This document shows positions 17,662 through 25,694 of a stretch of DNA of 64,000 nt, piece by piece. Every line of letters begins with the position of its first letter. The stretch's first letter is position 1. This DNA comes from Streptomyces sp. NBC_00690 (GTDB lineage: Bacteria > Actinomycetota > Actinomycetes > Streptomycetales > Streptomycetaceae). The notes below the pieces were generated by a model that was given only the letters and a program-made list of their open reading frames with translations, was not told the DNA's origin and searched no databases. The stretch covers positions 3,782,001 through 3,846,000 of the forward strand of contig NZ_CP109009.1 of assembly GCF_036226685.1 (NCBI RefSeq). Reading direction: 5' to 3'. The position numbers and the translations under genes were made by a program.

Positions 17662-20244
17662 TTACTCCGACACCAACGGCAGCAGGGCCGGCAGTTGCCC
17701 GTCCGCCTCGGTCGCCGTGCGCTGCCGCTCCTCGGGCACCTCCCCGTACAGCGTGGTCCGTGCCCGCGCCGGGCGCCCCGCCAGATCGGCGATCTCCACC
17801 AGCCCCTTGATGGAGCGGTACGAGCCGTACCGGGACCCGGCCATGCGGGAGATGGTCTCCTCCATCAGGGTGCCGCCCAGGTCGTTGGCGCCCGAGCGCA
17901 GCATCTCCGCCGCTCCTTCGGCGCCCAACTTCACCCAACTGGTCTGGATGTTGGTGATATGCGGGTGGAGCAGCAGCCGCGCCATCGCGGTCACCGCCCG
18001 GTTGTCACGGTCCGTGGGCCCCGGCCTGGCGATCCCGGCGAGGTAGACCGGCGCGTTCGTATGGATGAACGGCAGGGTCACGAACTCCGTGAAGCCTCCC
18101 GTCTCCTGCTGGATGCGGGCGAGCGTACGGAAGTGGCCGAGCCAGTGCCTGGGCTGGTCGACGTGCCCGTACATCATGGTCGACGAGGAGCGGATGCCGA
18201 GTTCGTGCGCGGTGCTGACGACCTCGATCCAGGTCGCCGCGGGCAGCTTGCCCTTGGTGAGGACCCAGCGGACCTCGTCGTCCAGGATCTCGGCCGCGGT
18301 ACCGGGGATGGAGTCGAGTCCCGCTTCCTTCGCCGCGGTCAGCCACTCCCGTACGGACAGTCCGGTGCGTGAGGCACCGTTGACGATCTCCATCGGGGAG
18401 AAGGCGTGCACGTGCATGCCGGGCACGCGTTCCTTGACGGCCCGGGCGATGTCGAAGTACGCGGTGCCCGGGAGGTCGGGATGGATGCCGCCCTGCATAC
18501 AGACCTCGATGGCCCCCACGTCCCATGCCTGTTCGGCGCGGTCGGCCACCTGGGACAGCGAGAGGGTGTAGGCGTCGGCGTCGGTGCGGCGCTGGGCGAA
18601 GGCGCAGAACCGGCAGCCGGTGTAGCAGACGTTCGTGAAGTTGATGTTGCGCGTGACGACGTACGTCACCTCGTCACCCACCACGGAGCGGCGCAGTTCG
18701 TCCGCGATGGCGGTCAGGGCGTCCAGGGCCGGTCCGTCGGCGTGGAGAAGGGCCAGTGCCTCGTCGTCGGTGAGCCGGGTCGGGTCGTCGGCCGCGGTGC
18801 GCAGCGCCTGGCGCACGTCGGCGTCGATCCGTGAGGGGACCATGCCGGGGGCGGCAGCCTCCCGGAGCGCGCCCCAATCGCCGTAGACGGCGTCGAAGTC
18901 GGCCCTGCGGTCGTGGGTGCGTCCCTCGGTGTCGATCGTGTGGTGGAGGTCGGTGCGCCCGGTGGCGGTGAAGCCCTCGTCGGGTTCCTGCCAGGGCAGT
19001 CCGACGGGGATGGCGTCCGGGCGGGCCAGTCCGGTCTGCGGATCGGACAGCGCGCGTACGTGGGGAAGCACCCGCGGGTCCAGCCACGGTTCTCCGCGCT
19101 GCACGAACTCGGGGTACACGCACAGCCGCTCGGCGAGGGTGAAGCCGACGGCGGCCGACTGTCGGGCGAGCTCGTCGATCTGGGGCCAGGGGCGCTCGGG
19201 GTTCACATGGTCGGGGGTCAGCGGGGACACCCCGCCCCAGTCGTCGATGCCGGCGCCGATCAATCGGGCGTACTCGGCGTCGACCAGGTTCGGCGGGGCC
19301 TGGAGGCAGGCGGACGGCCCGAGGAGCAGCCGGGCGACGGCCACGGTGGCGACCAGTTCGTCCAGTTCGGCATCGGGCATGCCGCGCATGGCCGTGTCGG
19401 GCTTGGCACGGAAGTTCTGGAGGATGAGTTCCTGGATGCCGTGGTACGAGCGGGAGACGCGGCGCAGCGCGAAGAGGGACTCCGCTCGCTCCTCGTAAGT
19501 CTCCCCGATGCCGATGAGGAGGCCGCTGGTGAAGGGCACCGAGCTACGGCCGGCGTCTTCGAGGACCCGCAGCCGTACGGCCGGTTCCTTGTCGGGCGAG
19601 CCGTAGTGCGGGCCGCCCGGCTCGCTCCACAGACGGGTGGCGGTGGTCTCCAACATCATGCCCATGGAGGGTGCGACGGGCTTGAGCCGCTGGAAGTCGG
19701 TCCACGTCATCACGCCCGGATTGAGGTGGGGCAGCAGCCCGGTCTCCTCCAGGATGCGGATGGAGATGGCCCGGACGTAGGCGATGGTGTCGTCGTACCC
19801 CTCGGCCTCCAGCCAGGCGCGGGCCTCGGGCCAGCGGTCCTCGGGTTTGTCGCCAAGGGTGATCAGGGCTTCCTTGCAGCCCAGTTCGGCGCCACGGCGG
19901 GCGATGGCGAGCACCTCGTCGGGGGACATGAACATGCCGTGGCCGGCGCGCCTCAGCTTGCCCGGCACGGTGACGAAGGTGCAGTAGTGGCACTTGTCGC
20001 GGCAGAGGCGGGTGAGGGGAATGAAGACGCTCTTGGAGTAGGTGATGATTCCCGGCCGTCCGGCGGCTTCGAGCCCGGCGTCCCGTACACGCGCCGCGGA
20101 GGCGCAGAGGTCGTCCAGATCACGGCCGCGGGCCTGGAGGAGGACGGTGGTCTCGGCAACGTCGAGGGCGACCCCGTCCCTGGCTCGCTTGAGGGCGCGG
20201 CGCATGGAGTTCTCGGTGGGGCGTGCGGGCTCGTGATCCGTCAT
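17662..20244 (-). CDS. fbiC: Bifunctional FO synthase (CofG + CofH), F420 biosynthesis
   Basis: An 860-residue fused radical SAM enzyme that makes 7,8-didemethyl-8-hydroxy-5-deazariboflavin (FO), the chromophore of coenzyme F420, from tyrosine and 5-amino-6-ribitylaminouracil. The N-terminal CofG half has the cluster motif CRDKCHYC (about residue 79). The C-terminal CofH half has CYTGCRFC (about residue 538). Length matches actinobacterial FbiC (about 856) rather than split archaeal CofG and CofH. I used the ATG at 20244 because homology starts there. The 47 residues upstream in frame are low complexity. No good ribosome site is seen, and TATGCT 7 nt before the ATG leaves open a leaderless or very short leader transcript. 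Confidence 0.97.
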   Translation of the reverse strand: MTDHEPARPTENSMRRALKRARDGVALDVAETTVLLQARGRDLDDLCASAARVRDAGLEAAGRPGIITYSKSVFIPLTRLCRDKCHYCTFVTVPGKLRRAGHGMFMSPDEVLAIARRGAELGCKEALITLGDKPEDRWPEARAWLEAEGYDDTIAYVRAISIRILEETGLLPHLNPGVMTWTDFQRLKPVAPSMGMMLETTATRLWSEPGGPHYGSPDKEPAVRLRVLEDAGRSSVPFTSGLLIGIGETYEERAESLFALRRVSRSYHGIQELILQNFRAKPDTAMRGMPDAELDELVATVAVARLLLGPSACLQAPPNLVDAEYARLIGAGIDDWGGVSPLTPDHVNPERPWPQIDELARQSAAVGFTLAERLCVYPEFVQRGEPWLDPRVLPHVRALSDPQTGLARPDAIPVGLPWQEPDEGFTATGRTDLHHTIDTEGRTHDRRADFDAVYGDWGALREAAAPGMVPSRIDADVRQALRTAADDPTRLTDDEALALLHADGPALDALTAIADELRRSVVGDEVTYVVTRNINFTNVCYTGCRFCAFAQRRTDADAYTLSLSQVADRAEQAWDVGAIEVCMQGGIHPDLPGTAYFDIARAVKERVPGMHVHAFSPMEIVNGASRTGLSVREWLTAAKEAGLDSIPGTAAEILDDEVRWVLTKGKLPAATWIEVVSTAHELGIRSSSTMMYGHVDQPRHWLGHFRTLARIQQETGGFTEFVTLPFIHTNAPVYLAGIARPGPTDRDNRAVTAMARLLLHPHITNIQTSWVKLGAEGAAEMLRSGANDLGGTLMEETISRMAGSRYGSYRSIKGLVEIADLAGRPARARTTLYGEVPEERQRTATEADGQLPALLPLVSE

Positions 20245-20501
20245 GAATCGAGCATACGAGCTGATCGGGGGCGGTAAAGGGGCCGGTGGGCGCACTGACC
20301 GAGTCAGGGTGTGCCGGGGGCGTGCGCGTGGGCGAGCACCACGGGGTGAGGTGCCGGTGGGCGGGTGTGCCGCCGTCTGCGGCACCGGCTGTGGCGACCG
20401 TTCCCGTTCATCAGACCGTCATGTACGGCAGCGGAACGGGGGTACGGACCTGAGTAGCGGGGCGGATTCCATCGGGCTGCCGGGCGTGGCGCAATGGCCC
20501 C

Positions 20502-20858
20502 ATGGCTGACTCGTTCCCGTCTCGTCCGGAGTCCCGTACGACCGCCCGCACCGCCGGTCGTACGGCCGATCAACAGTGGCGGCTGGCCGCCCGGATCGGG
20601 CTGGCGACGCTCGCGCCCGCCTTCGCCGCGGCGGTGATCGTGATGCTGAACCACTGCATCCCGAACGACTGTGCCGCCCAATCTGAGCTGTCGTACATCG
20701 CCTGGTGGGCCTTCGGAATCAGCGCGTCAGCAGGGCTGTTCGCCTCGTTCGCACCCCAGCGCTTCTACCGGAGCCAGCGGGCCAGGCCGTCGGTGACGTT
20801 GCTGCACTGGGCGGCGCAACTCGTCTCGGTGGGTGCGGTGCTGGCCTATATGAGATGA
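20502..20858 (+). CDS. Small membrane protein, unknown function
   Basis: A 118-residue protein with a polar, Arg/Thr-rich N-terminus and three hydrophobic segments (about 30-50, 63-83, 97-115). Between the first two lies a short external loop with two cysteines (CIPNDC). I recognise no family. It is divergent from fbiC and its stop lies 16 bp before the 3' end of the convergent APC permease gene. Codon use is typical of the window. Confidence 0.6.
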   Translation: MADSFPSRPESRTTARTAGRTADQQWRLAARIGLATLAPAFAAAVIVMLNHCIPNDCAAQSELSYIAWWAFGISASAGLFASFAPQRFYRSQRARPSVTLLHWAAQLVSVGAVLAYMR

Positions 20859-20874
20859 GCGCGCTCGGACGGGG

Positions 20875-22443
20875 TCAGTCCGGAACGACCAGGGACGGTG
20901 TCTCACGGGTGAGCACCTCGCCGCGGAAGAACGCCGGGCTCTTGCGCTGCATCACCAGCATGATGACCACGCCGACGAGCAGCAGCCCGACGCCGATGAC
21001 GAAGACCGAGCCGACACCGAAGACCGCGGAGCCGCTTCCGTACGCCGGGTCCCACATGTCGTACAGGGTCTTGCCGAAGACCGCCGCCAGCAGTGCACCG
21101 CCGAGGAGGGGGAAGATGCCCTTGAAGACCAGGTCCCGGCCGGAGCGCAGGAGTTCCTTGCGGAAGTACCAGGCGCAGGCGAACGCCGTCAGCGAGTAGT
21201 AGAAGCAGATCATCAGGCCGAGGGCGTAGATCGTGTCGATCAGTACGTTCTCGCTGACGAGGGTCATCACGGCATAGAAGGCACCGGTGGCGATACCGGC
21301 GACGACCGTGGCGCGGCCCGGGGTCTTGAAGCGGGGGTTGACCCGCGAGTACGAGGCGGGCAGGGCCTCGTACGTCGACATGGCAAGGACGGTTCGGGCG
21401 ACCGGGATGAAGGTCGTCTGGAGGCTGGCCGCGGCCGAGGCGAGCACGGCCACGAAGAGCAGAACACCGAGGCCGGGGCCCATGATCGGGCCGGCGAGGG
21501 CGGCGAAGACATTGTCGGAGGTCTCGGCGTTGGCGAGCCCAAGGCCCTTGTCACCGGACCCGACGGCCATCTGCGCCGCCACCGCGGTGGCGAGGTAGGA
21601 GGCGACGAGGATGACCATGGCGATCAGTGCGGCCCGCCCCGGGGTCCTGTCGCTGCCCGTGGTCTCTTCGTTGGCGGTGAGGCAGGCGTCCCAGCCCCAG
21701 TACATGAAGATCGACAGCGAGAGTCCGGCGGTGAAGGCGGCGAAGGACTGGACGGCGAAGGGGTTCAGCCACTCCATCGAGAAGGACAGCGAGGTGTCGA
21801 AGGAGCCGGCCTTGCTCAGCGCCATCGCCACGAACAGGCCGAGCACCAGCAGTTGCAGTCCGACCAGGGCGTACTGGACGCCCTTGGTGGCCGTCATGCC
21901 CCGGTAGCTGATCGCGGTGGCGACGGCGATCAGGATCAGGACGGTGGTGATGTGGACGGCCTTGTTGTCGTCGAGTGCGGCGATGGACTCACTACCGGTG
22001 ATCTCGCCGGCGAGGAGCCAGAAGAAGGACGTGGCGACGCCTGCCAGATTGGAGAGCACGATGATCGTGGCGATCACCAGGCCCCAGCCGCACATCCAGC
22101 CGAGGCGGGGGCCGAACGCCTTCACGGTCCAGGTGAAGGAGGTGCCGCAGTCCGGCATCACACGGTTCAGCTCTCGGTAGGCGAAGGCCACCAGCAGCAT
22201 GGGCAGGAAGCCCGCGAGGAAGACGGCGGGCATCTGGAGCCCCACCTCACCGGTGGTGGAGCCAAGCGTCGAGGTGAGGCAGTAGACGGGGGCGACGGTG
22301 GAGATGCCGATGACGGCACTGCCGGTGAGGCCGACGGAATTGCCACCGAGCCCCTTGGTGCGTACGCCGCTTCGGGACGCGCCGCCGTCCGGGGCACCCC
22401 CTACCGTGTCTCCGGCCAGGGGCCGCGCGTCCAACTGACTCAT
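20875..22443 (-). CDS. APC-superfamily amino acid/polyamine permease
   Basis: A 522-residue secondary transporter with about 12 TM helices and the APC N-terminal signature GNSVGLTGSAVIGIST, followed by ELNRVMPDCGTSFTWTVKAFGPRLGW. The family exchanges or imports amino acids and related amines with protons or other solutes; the substrate is not readable. The start is the ATG at 22443 (MSQLDARPL). In-frame ATGs upstream lie inside a structured leader. No partner enzyme is adjacent, since the next gene upstream on this strand encodes a pentapeptide-repeat protein. The C-terminus is short and basic. Confidence 0.88.
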   Translation of the reverse strand: MSQLDARPLAGDTVGGAPDGGASRSGVRTKGLGGNSVGLTGSAVIGISTVAPVYCLTSTLGSTTGEVGLQMPAVFLAGFLPMLLVAFAYRELNRVMPDCGTSFTWTVKAFGPRLGWMCGWGLVIATIIVLSNLAGVATSFFWLLAGEITGSESIAALDDNKAVHITTVLILIAVATAISYRGMTATKGVQYALVGLQLLVLGLFVAMALSKAGSFDTSLSFSMEWLNPFAVQSFAAFTAGLSLSIFMYWGWDACLTANEETTGSDRTPGRAALIAMVILVASYLATAVAAQMAVGSGDKGLGLANAETSDNVFAALAGPIMGPGLGVLLFVAVLASAAASLQTTFIPVARTVLAMSTYEALPASYSRVNPRFKTPGRATVVAGIATGAFYAVMTLVSENVLIDTIYALGLMICFYYSLTAFACAWYFRKELLRSGRDLVFKGIFPLLGGALLAAVFGKTLYDMWDPAYGSGSAVFGVGSVFVIGVGLLLVGVVIMLVMQRKSPAFFRGEVLTRETPSLVVPD

Positions 22444-22907
22444 GAACAGGACGTTAACGGGTGCGGTTTCCACATGCGGAGGCATACCGTCTGGATATCG
22501 AACCTTGGTTTTCGCGGGTGATTTCGACAGATCACCTAAAGATGGAAGATCGACCAAGGACGCAGGGCACGGGTTGCAAGGAATTCGGACCCTACTCGCA
22601 AGTACGAGAACCGCAGCACCGCCCGTTTTGCACCTTTTGAAATTTTCCCGCGCTCGCCCGTCGCCCATGATCGCCCTGCGGAATCGCCTCGCGGAGTGCG
22701 CCCCTCGAGATGATCTTTGCCCTGAGGCACGAGCCCCCGAAGGCCACCGAGAACCCCGAAGATCAGTCACCACCGCCGACGGCTCCGCGCCGCCGCCCGC
22801 AGCAGCGCCAAGGGCGCCCGCCGCCCGTCGCCCCTAGACGCAGTCCCCCGAGGCGGGAAAGCCCCTGGAAGACCCCCGCCCACGGCCCGGATACCGGCCA
22901 GGTGACC
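22444..22907 (-). other. 464-bp intergenic leader/promoter region of the APC permease
   Basis: Partly AT-richer than its surroundings (22480-22650). It holds the nested inverted repeats described separately and, further upstream, another short dyad around 22594-22610. No gene is supported. The left end carries the direct repeat aggtgacctc twice at the stop of the pentapeptide gene. Confidence 0.55.
22503..22559 (-). promoter_or_regulatory. Nested inverted repeats in the APC permease leader
   Basis: An outer dyad (CCTTGGT 22503-22509 with ACCAAGG 22553-22559) encloses an inner dyad (GGTGAT 22517-22522 with ATCACC 22531-22536, 8-nt loop). It ends about 60 nt upstream of the permease ATG. It could be an RNA leader structure or a repressor operator; I match it to no known riboswitch. 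Confidence 0.5.
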
Positions 22908-23549
22908 TCAGGTGACCTCCAGCCCCAGCGCGCCGGCGATGACGGCCGCCTGCTCCAGATCGATCTTCGCTCCGGACACTTGGACAGCCAGCGGGTTCAG
23001 CGAGGACAGATCACTCCCCCGTAGATCAGCGCCGGAGAGGTTGGCGCCGAGAAAGGTGGTGCCGGAGAGGTCCGTCACCACCAGCGATGCCCCCTCCAGC
23101 CGCGCGCCTGTGAGGTCGGACTCCCGCATCCGCACCCCGTCGAAGGCGGCGCCCCGCAGATCCGCCTTCGGCAGGGCGACGAAGGACCAGTCCCCTCCGG
23201 TCACCCGGAGGATGTTGAAGGTGCAGTTATGGAACTGGCTACCGACGAATTTGCACTGTTCGAAAACGGTGTCGAAAAAGGTGCACCGTCTGAAGGTGCA
23301 GTTGGTGAAGGCGGCGCTGCTGTGCCGCGAGGCGTTGAACCGCACCCCGGAGAAGGTGCACTCGTCGAAGATGCCGCCCTCGTTCACCACCTCCGTCCAG
23401 TCGGTGTCGTAGAAGGTGTGCCGGGTGTACCGCTGGTCCGACAGATCCCTTCCGTACCAGTCCTCATCCCCGACGACCACGCTCTCGGCGGGGGCGGAAG
23501 CCTCGGGAGAGGCGGGGTCGGGATGCGCACGCTCACGTCGGATGGCCAT
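22908..23549 (-). CDS. Pentapeptide-repeat protein
   Basis: A 213-residue protein with two kinds of beta-helix repeat. From about residue 50 to 115 are irregular Cys/Phe-rich units (FDECTFSGVRF, FTNCTFRRCTFFDTVFEQCKF). From about 125 to 190 are canonical A(D/N)LXX units (KADLRGAAFDGVRMRESDLTGARLEGASL.., GANLSGADLRGSDL). Such proteins form right-handed quadrilateral beta-helices; some mimic DNA and protect gyrase, and most have unknown roles. I picked the ATG at 23549 (MAIRRERAH), because upstream sequence overlaps the SUKH-like gene frame and lacks homology. The helix ends in an ordinary IDLEQAAVIAGALGLEV cap, common in Streptomyces members. Confidence 0.88.
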   Translation of the reverse strand: MAIRRERAHPDPASPEASAPAESVVVGDEDWYGRDLSDQRYTRHTFYDTDWTEVVNEGGIFDECTFSGVRFNASRHSSAAFTNCTFRRCTFFDTVFEQCKFVGSQFHNCTFNILRVTGGDWSFVALPKADLRGAAFDGVRMRESDLTGARLEGASLVVTDLSGTTFLGANLSGADLRGSDLSSLNPLAVQVSGAKIDLEQAAVIAGALGLEVT

Positions 23550-23616
23550 GCATCCGATTGAACACGCCCCCACTGACAGTGCCGCCGCGCCCATCGCACC
23601 GGCGCCGATCGAGCGG

Positions 23617-24468
23617 TCAGCGCCAGGCCGGCTCTCCCAGCCGGGTGGTGACCCGCTCCACCGTGCACCCCATCGCCCGGACGGCGGCGAGCAGTGCGGT
23701 CCGGGCGTGCTCCTCGTCGGCCGGTGGATGGCCAAGCCGGATCTGATGCCCGTACGCCGTCTCGTAGGTGAGTTTCCACCTTCGTTCGGGCACGTCGAAG
23801 TGGTCCTGTCGGATGCCGTCGCCGTCATCGACGCCGCCCCGATCGACGGTCGGCGCCAGCGCCGCACGCAGGATCCGCAACCGCTCGGGATAGTCAGGGT
23901 CGTCCCGTGGCGGACCGACGAGCCTGATGTTCACGTGGACCCGCTCGACGAAGGGGTCGAACCACGGCTGTGCGGTCTCCGGCGCGGGCAGCAGCCCCTG
24001 CACCGCCGTCTCTCCGCTCAGCCAGTGATGCAGGAACGCGACCGCCCCGAACGGATGGACGGACCAGCCGTGGCCCCGCGGATTCCACGCCACCGTCCGC
24101 CAGGTGTGCGGTGCGCCCTGGGTGAGCCAGCAGAGCCGATCCCCGTTGTCGGTGCCCGCCCACATCAGCAGCCCACCGGGCTCGGGGTAGTAGGGGTGGG
24201 GGTGCTCCTCCGGGTACTCCTCCCGGGACTCCGACTCCTCCGCCAGGATGCGCCGGGACCACTGGAGCAGCGGGCTGCCGTCTCCGAAGGGGTTGAGCGG
24301 GGTGACGAAGTCGACGAACTGGCCCGTTCCATAGCGCTCGACGAGCGCCATGAAATCGGCGGGCAGCGCTAGGCCCAACGCGCTCTCCACCTGCGCCCAG
24401 TCGCCTCGTGCGGCGACGGGTGAGCGCGGCGGCGGCACCAGACGGGTCAGATCGTCGATGGTCGTCAT
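23617..24468 (-). CDS. SMI1/KNR4 (SUKH)-like protein
   Basis: A 283-residue protein with a SUKH-like N-terminal fold. It begins with a helix containing DWAQVESALGLALPADFMALVERYGTG, then FVDFVTPLNPF and GLLMWAGTDNGDRLCWLT, the usual order for the superfamily. SUKH proteins are common immunity or regulatory partners of contact-dependent toxins, but standalone members abound in Streptomyces and no toxin gene is adjacent. The C-terminal third (after about 190) is a separate acidic alpha/beta region ending VERVTTRLGEPAWR. The start is the ATG at 24468; no clear ribosome site is visible. The pentapeptide gene begins 68 bp downstream on the same strand, so the two may form an operon. Confidence 0.72.
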   Translation of the reverse strand: MTTIDDLTRLVPPPRSPVAARGDWAQVESALGLALPADFMALVERYGTGQFVDFVTPLNPFGDGSPLLQWSRRILAEESESREEYPEEHPHPYYPEPGGLLMWAGTDNGDRLCWLTQGAPHTWRTVAWNPRGHGWSVHPFGAVAFLHHWLSGETAVQGLLPAPETAQPWFDPFVERVHVNIRLVGPPRDDPDYPERLRILRAALAPTVDRGGVDDGDGIRQDHFDVPERRWKLTYETAYGHQIRLGHPPADEEHARTALLAAVRAMGCTVERVTTRLGEPAWR

Positions 24469-24627
24469 GAGCGGGAGTGTACGAACGAGGTCCGCACCGG
24501 GTGCGGGGGAACCCGTGGGCCAGGACTCCATCGCCGACACCCTCACCCCGGTCCACCTGCAAAGACTTCATCTCCCGAGGCAACCCATACGACCGGATCT
24601 CCGTCTCCATGGGGGACTATGCATTGC

Positions 24628-24649
24628 GCGTATACGCCGTGTGTATAGT
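24628..24649 (+). promoter_or_regulatory. Promoter/operator candidate of the deacetylase gene
   Basis: A perfect 10-bp palindrome (gcgtatacgc, 24628-24637) is followed by a -10-like TATAGT at 24644-24649. This is about 80 bp before the deacetylase ATG. No well-spaced -35 is evident, so the palindrome may be an activator or repressor site. Confidence 0.4.
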
Positions 24650-24729
24650 TCCGGAGGCACTGCGCCCCCGACCAGGTGCGCGGCCCTCTGCGCACCCGTA
24701 CCCATCGACCTCTCGGGGGAAGTTCCGCC

Positions 24730-25527
24730 ATGCCCATCTCCAGGACGAGGACCGTCACTGCGGCGGCTGTCGCCGCGCTGACACTGACGCTCGCCGGCTG
24801 CTCCATGGACACCACCGCTCCTGCGGACGCCCGGTCCGACGCCCGGTCCGACGGCAAGTCCCTCAAGGGCGCCACGAAGACGGTCCGGGCGACCACGGTC
24901 ACGCCCGAAGCGCCGGTGGACTGCGAGAAGGCCAAGTGCATCGCGCTCACCTTCGACGCCGGCCCGGGTAAGGACACCCCTCAACTGCTCGACACGCTGA
25001 TGAAGGAGCGGGTCCCGGCGACCTTTTTCCTGCTGGGCAAGCACCACGTGGTGAAGTACCCGAAGGTGGTGAAACGTATCTCCGATGAGGGGCACGAGGT
25101 CGCCAACCACACCTGGACCCACCGCAGGCTCGACCAGCTCAACCGCAACGAGATACGCGAGGAGTTGGAGCTCACCCAGCAGGCGATATCGAAGATCACC
25201 GGCACCGAGCCGACCTTGATGCGCCCGCCGCAGGGACGGATCGATGACGAGGTCACCGCGGTCAGCAAGGAACTCGGGCTCGCCCAGATCCTGTGGAGCG
25301 CCACCGCCAAGGACTACTCCACCAATGACTCCGCCCTCATCGAGAAGCGCATCCTGAAGCAGGCCGGGCGGGACGGCATCATCCTGCTGCACGACATCTA
25401 CGACGGGACGGTCCCCGCTGTCCCGGGCATCATCGCGAAGCTGAAGGACCGCGGTTATACGTTCGTCACCGTGTCCCAACTGTTGGCGCCCGCCAAGGCC
25501 AACCCCGGTGAGGTTTACCGCCCGTAA
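24730..25527 (+). CDS. Polysaccharide deacetylase (CE4/NodB) lipoprotein
   Basis: A 265-residue exported CE4 esterase-family protein. The signal peptide ends in lipobox LAGC (Cys24). The NodB domain starts near residue 65 with CIALTFDAGPG, has the zinc-histidine motif NHTWTH (about 124-129), then RPPQGR and a late LLHDI motif. Such enzymes deacetylate peptidoglycan or chitin-type sugars at the cell surface. In the usual TFDDGP motif the second Asp is a metal ligand; here it is Ala, a variant I recall from other actinobacterial members, so activity may be altered. The ATG at 24730 follows GGGGGAAG. Confidence 0.9.
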   Translation: MPISRTRTVTAAAVAALTLTLAGCSMDTTAPADARSDARSDGKSLKGATKTVRATTVTPEAPVDCEKAKCIALTFDAGPGKDTPQLLDTLMKERVPATFFLLGKHHVVKYPKVVKRISDEGHEVANHTWTHRRLDQLNRNEIREELELTQQAISKITGTEPTLMRPPQGRIDDEVTAVSKELGLAQILWSATAKDYSTNDSALIEKRILKQAGRDGIILLHDIYDGTVPAVPGIIAKLKDRGYTFVTVSQLLAPAKANPGEVYRP

Positions 25528-25694
25528 TGCCTGCCCCGGGACCCGCCCGGCCCCCCTCAAACGGTCCGACCACACCCGTGCACCCGCACCCGCACGTGCA
25601 AAAGCACGATGAGGAAGCGCTTCGTTGCTGACGGGGCCGCCCGGTTCAGGGCAGACTGTCGGGTGCGAATCGGCAGTTCGGGCAGGGGGCAGCT

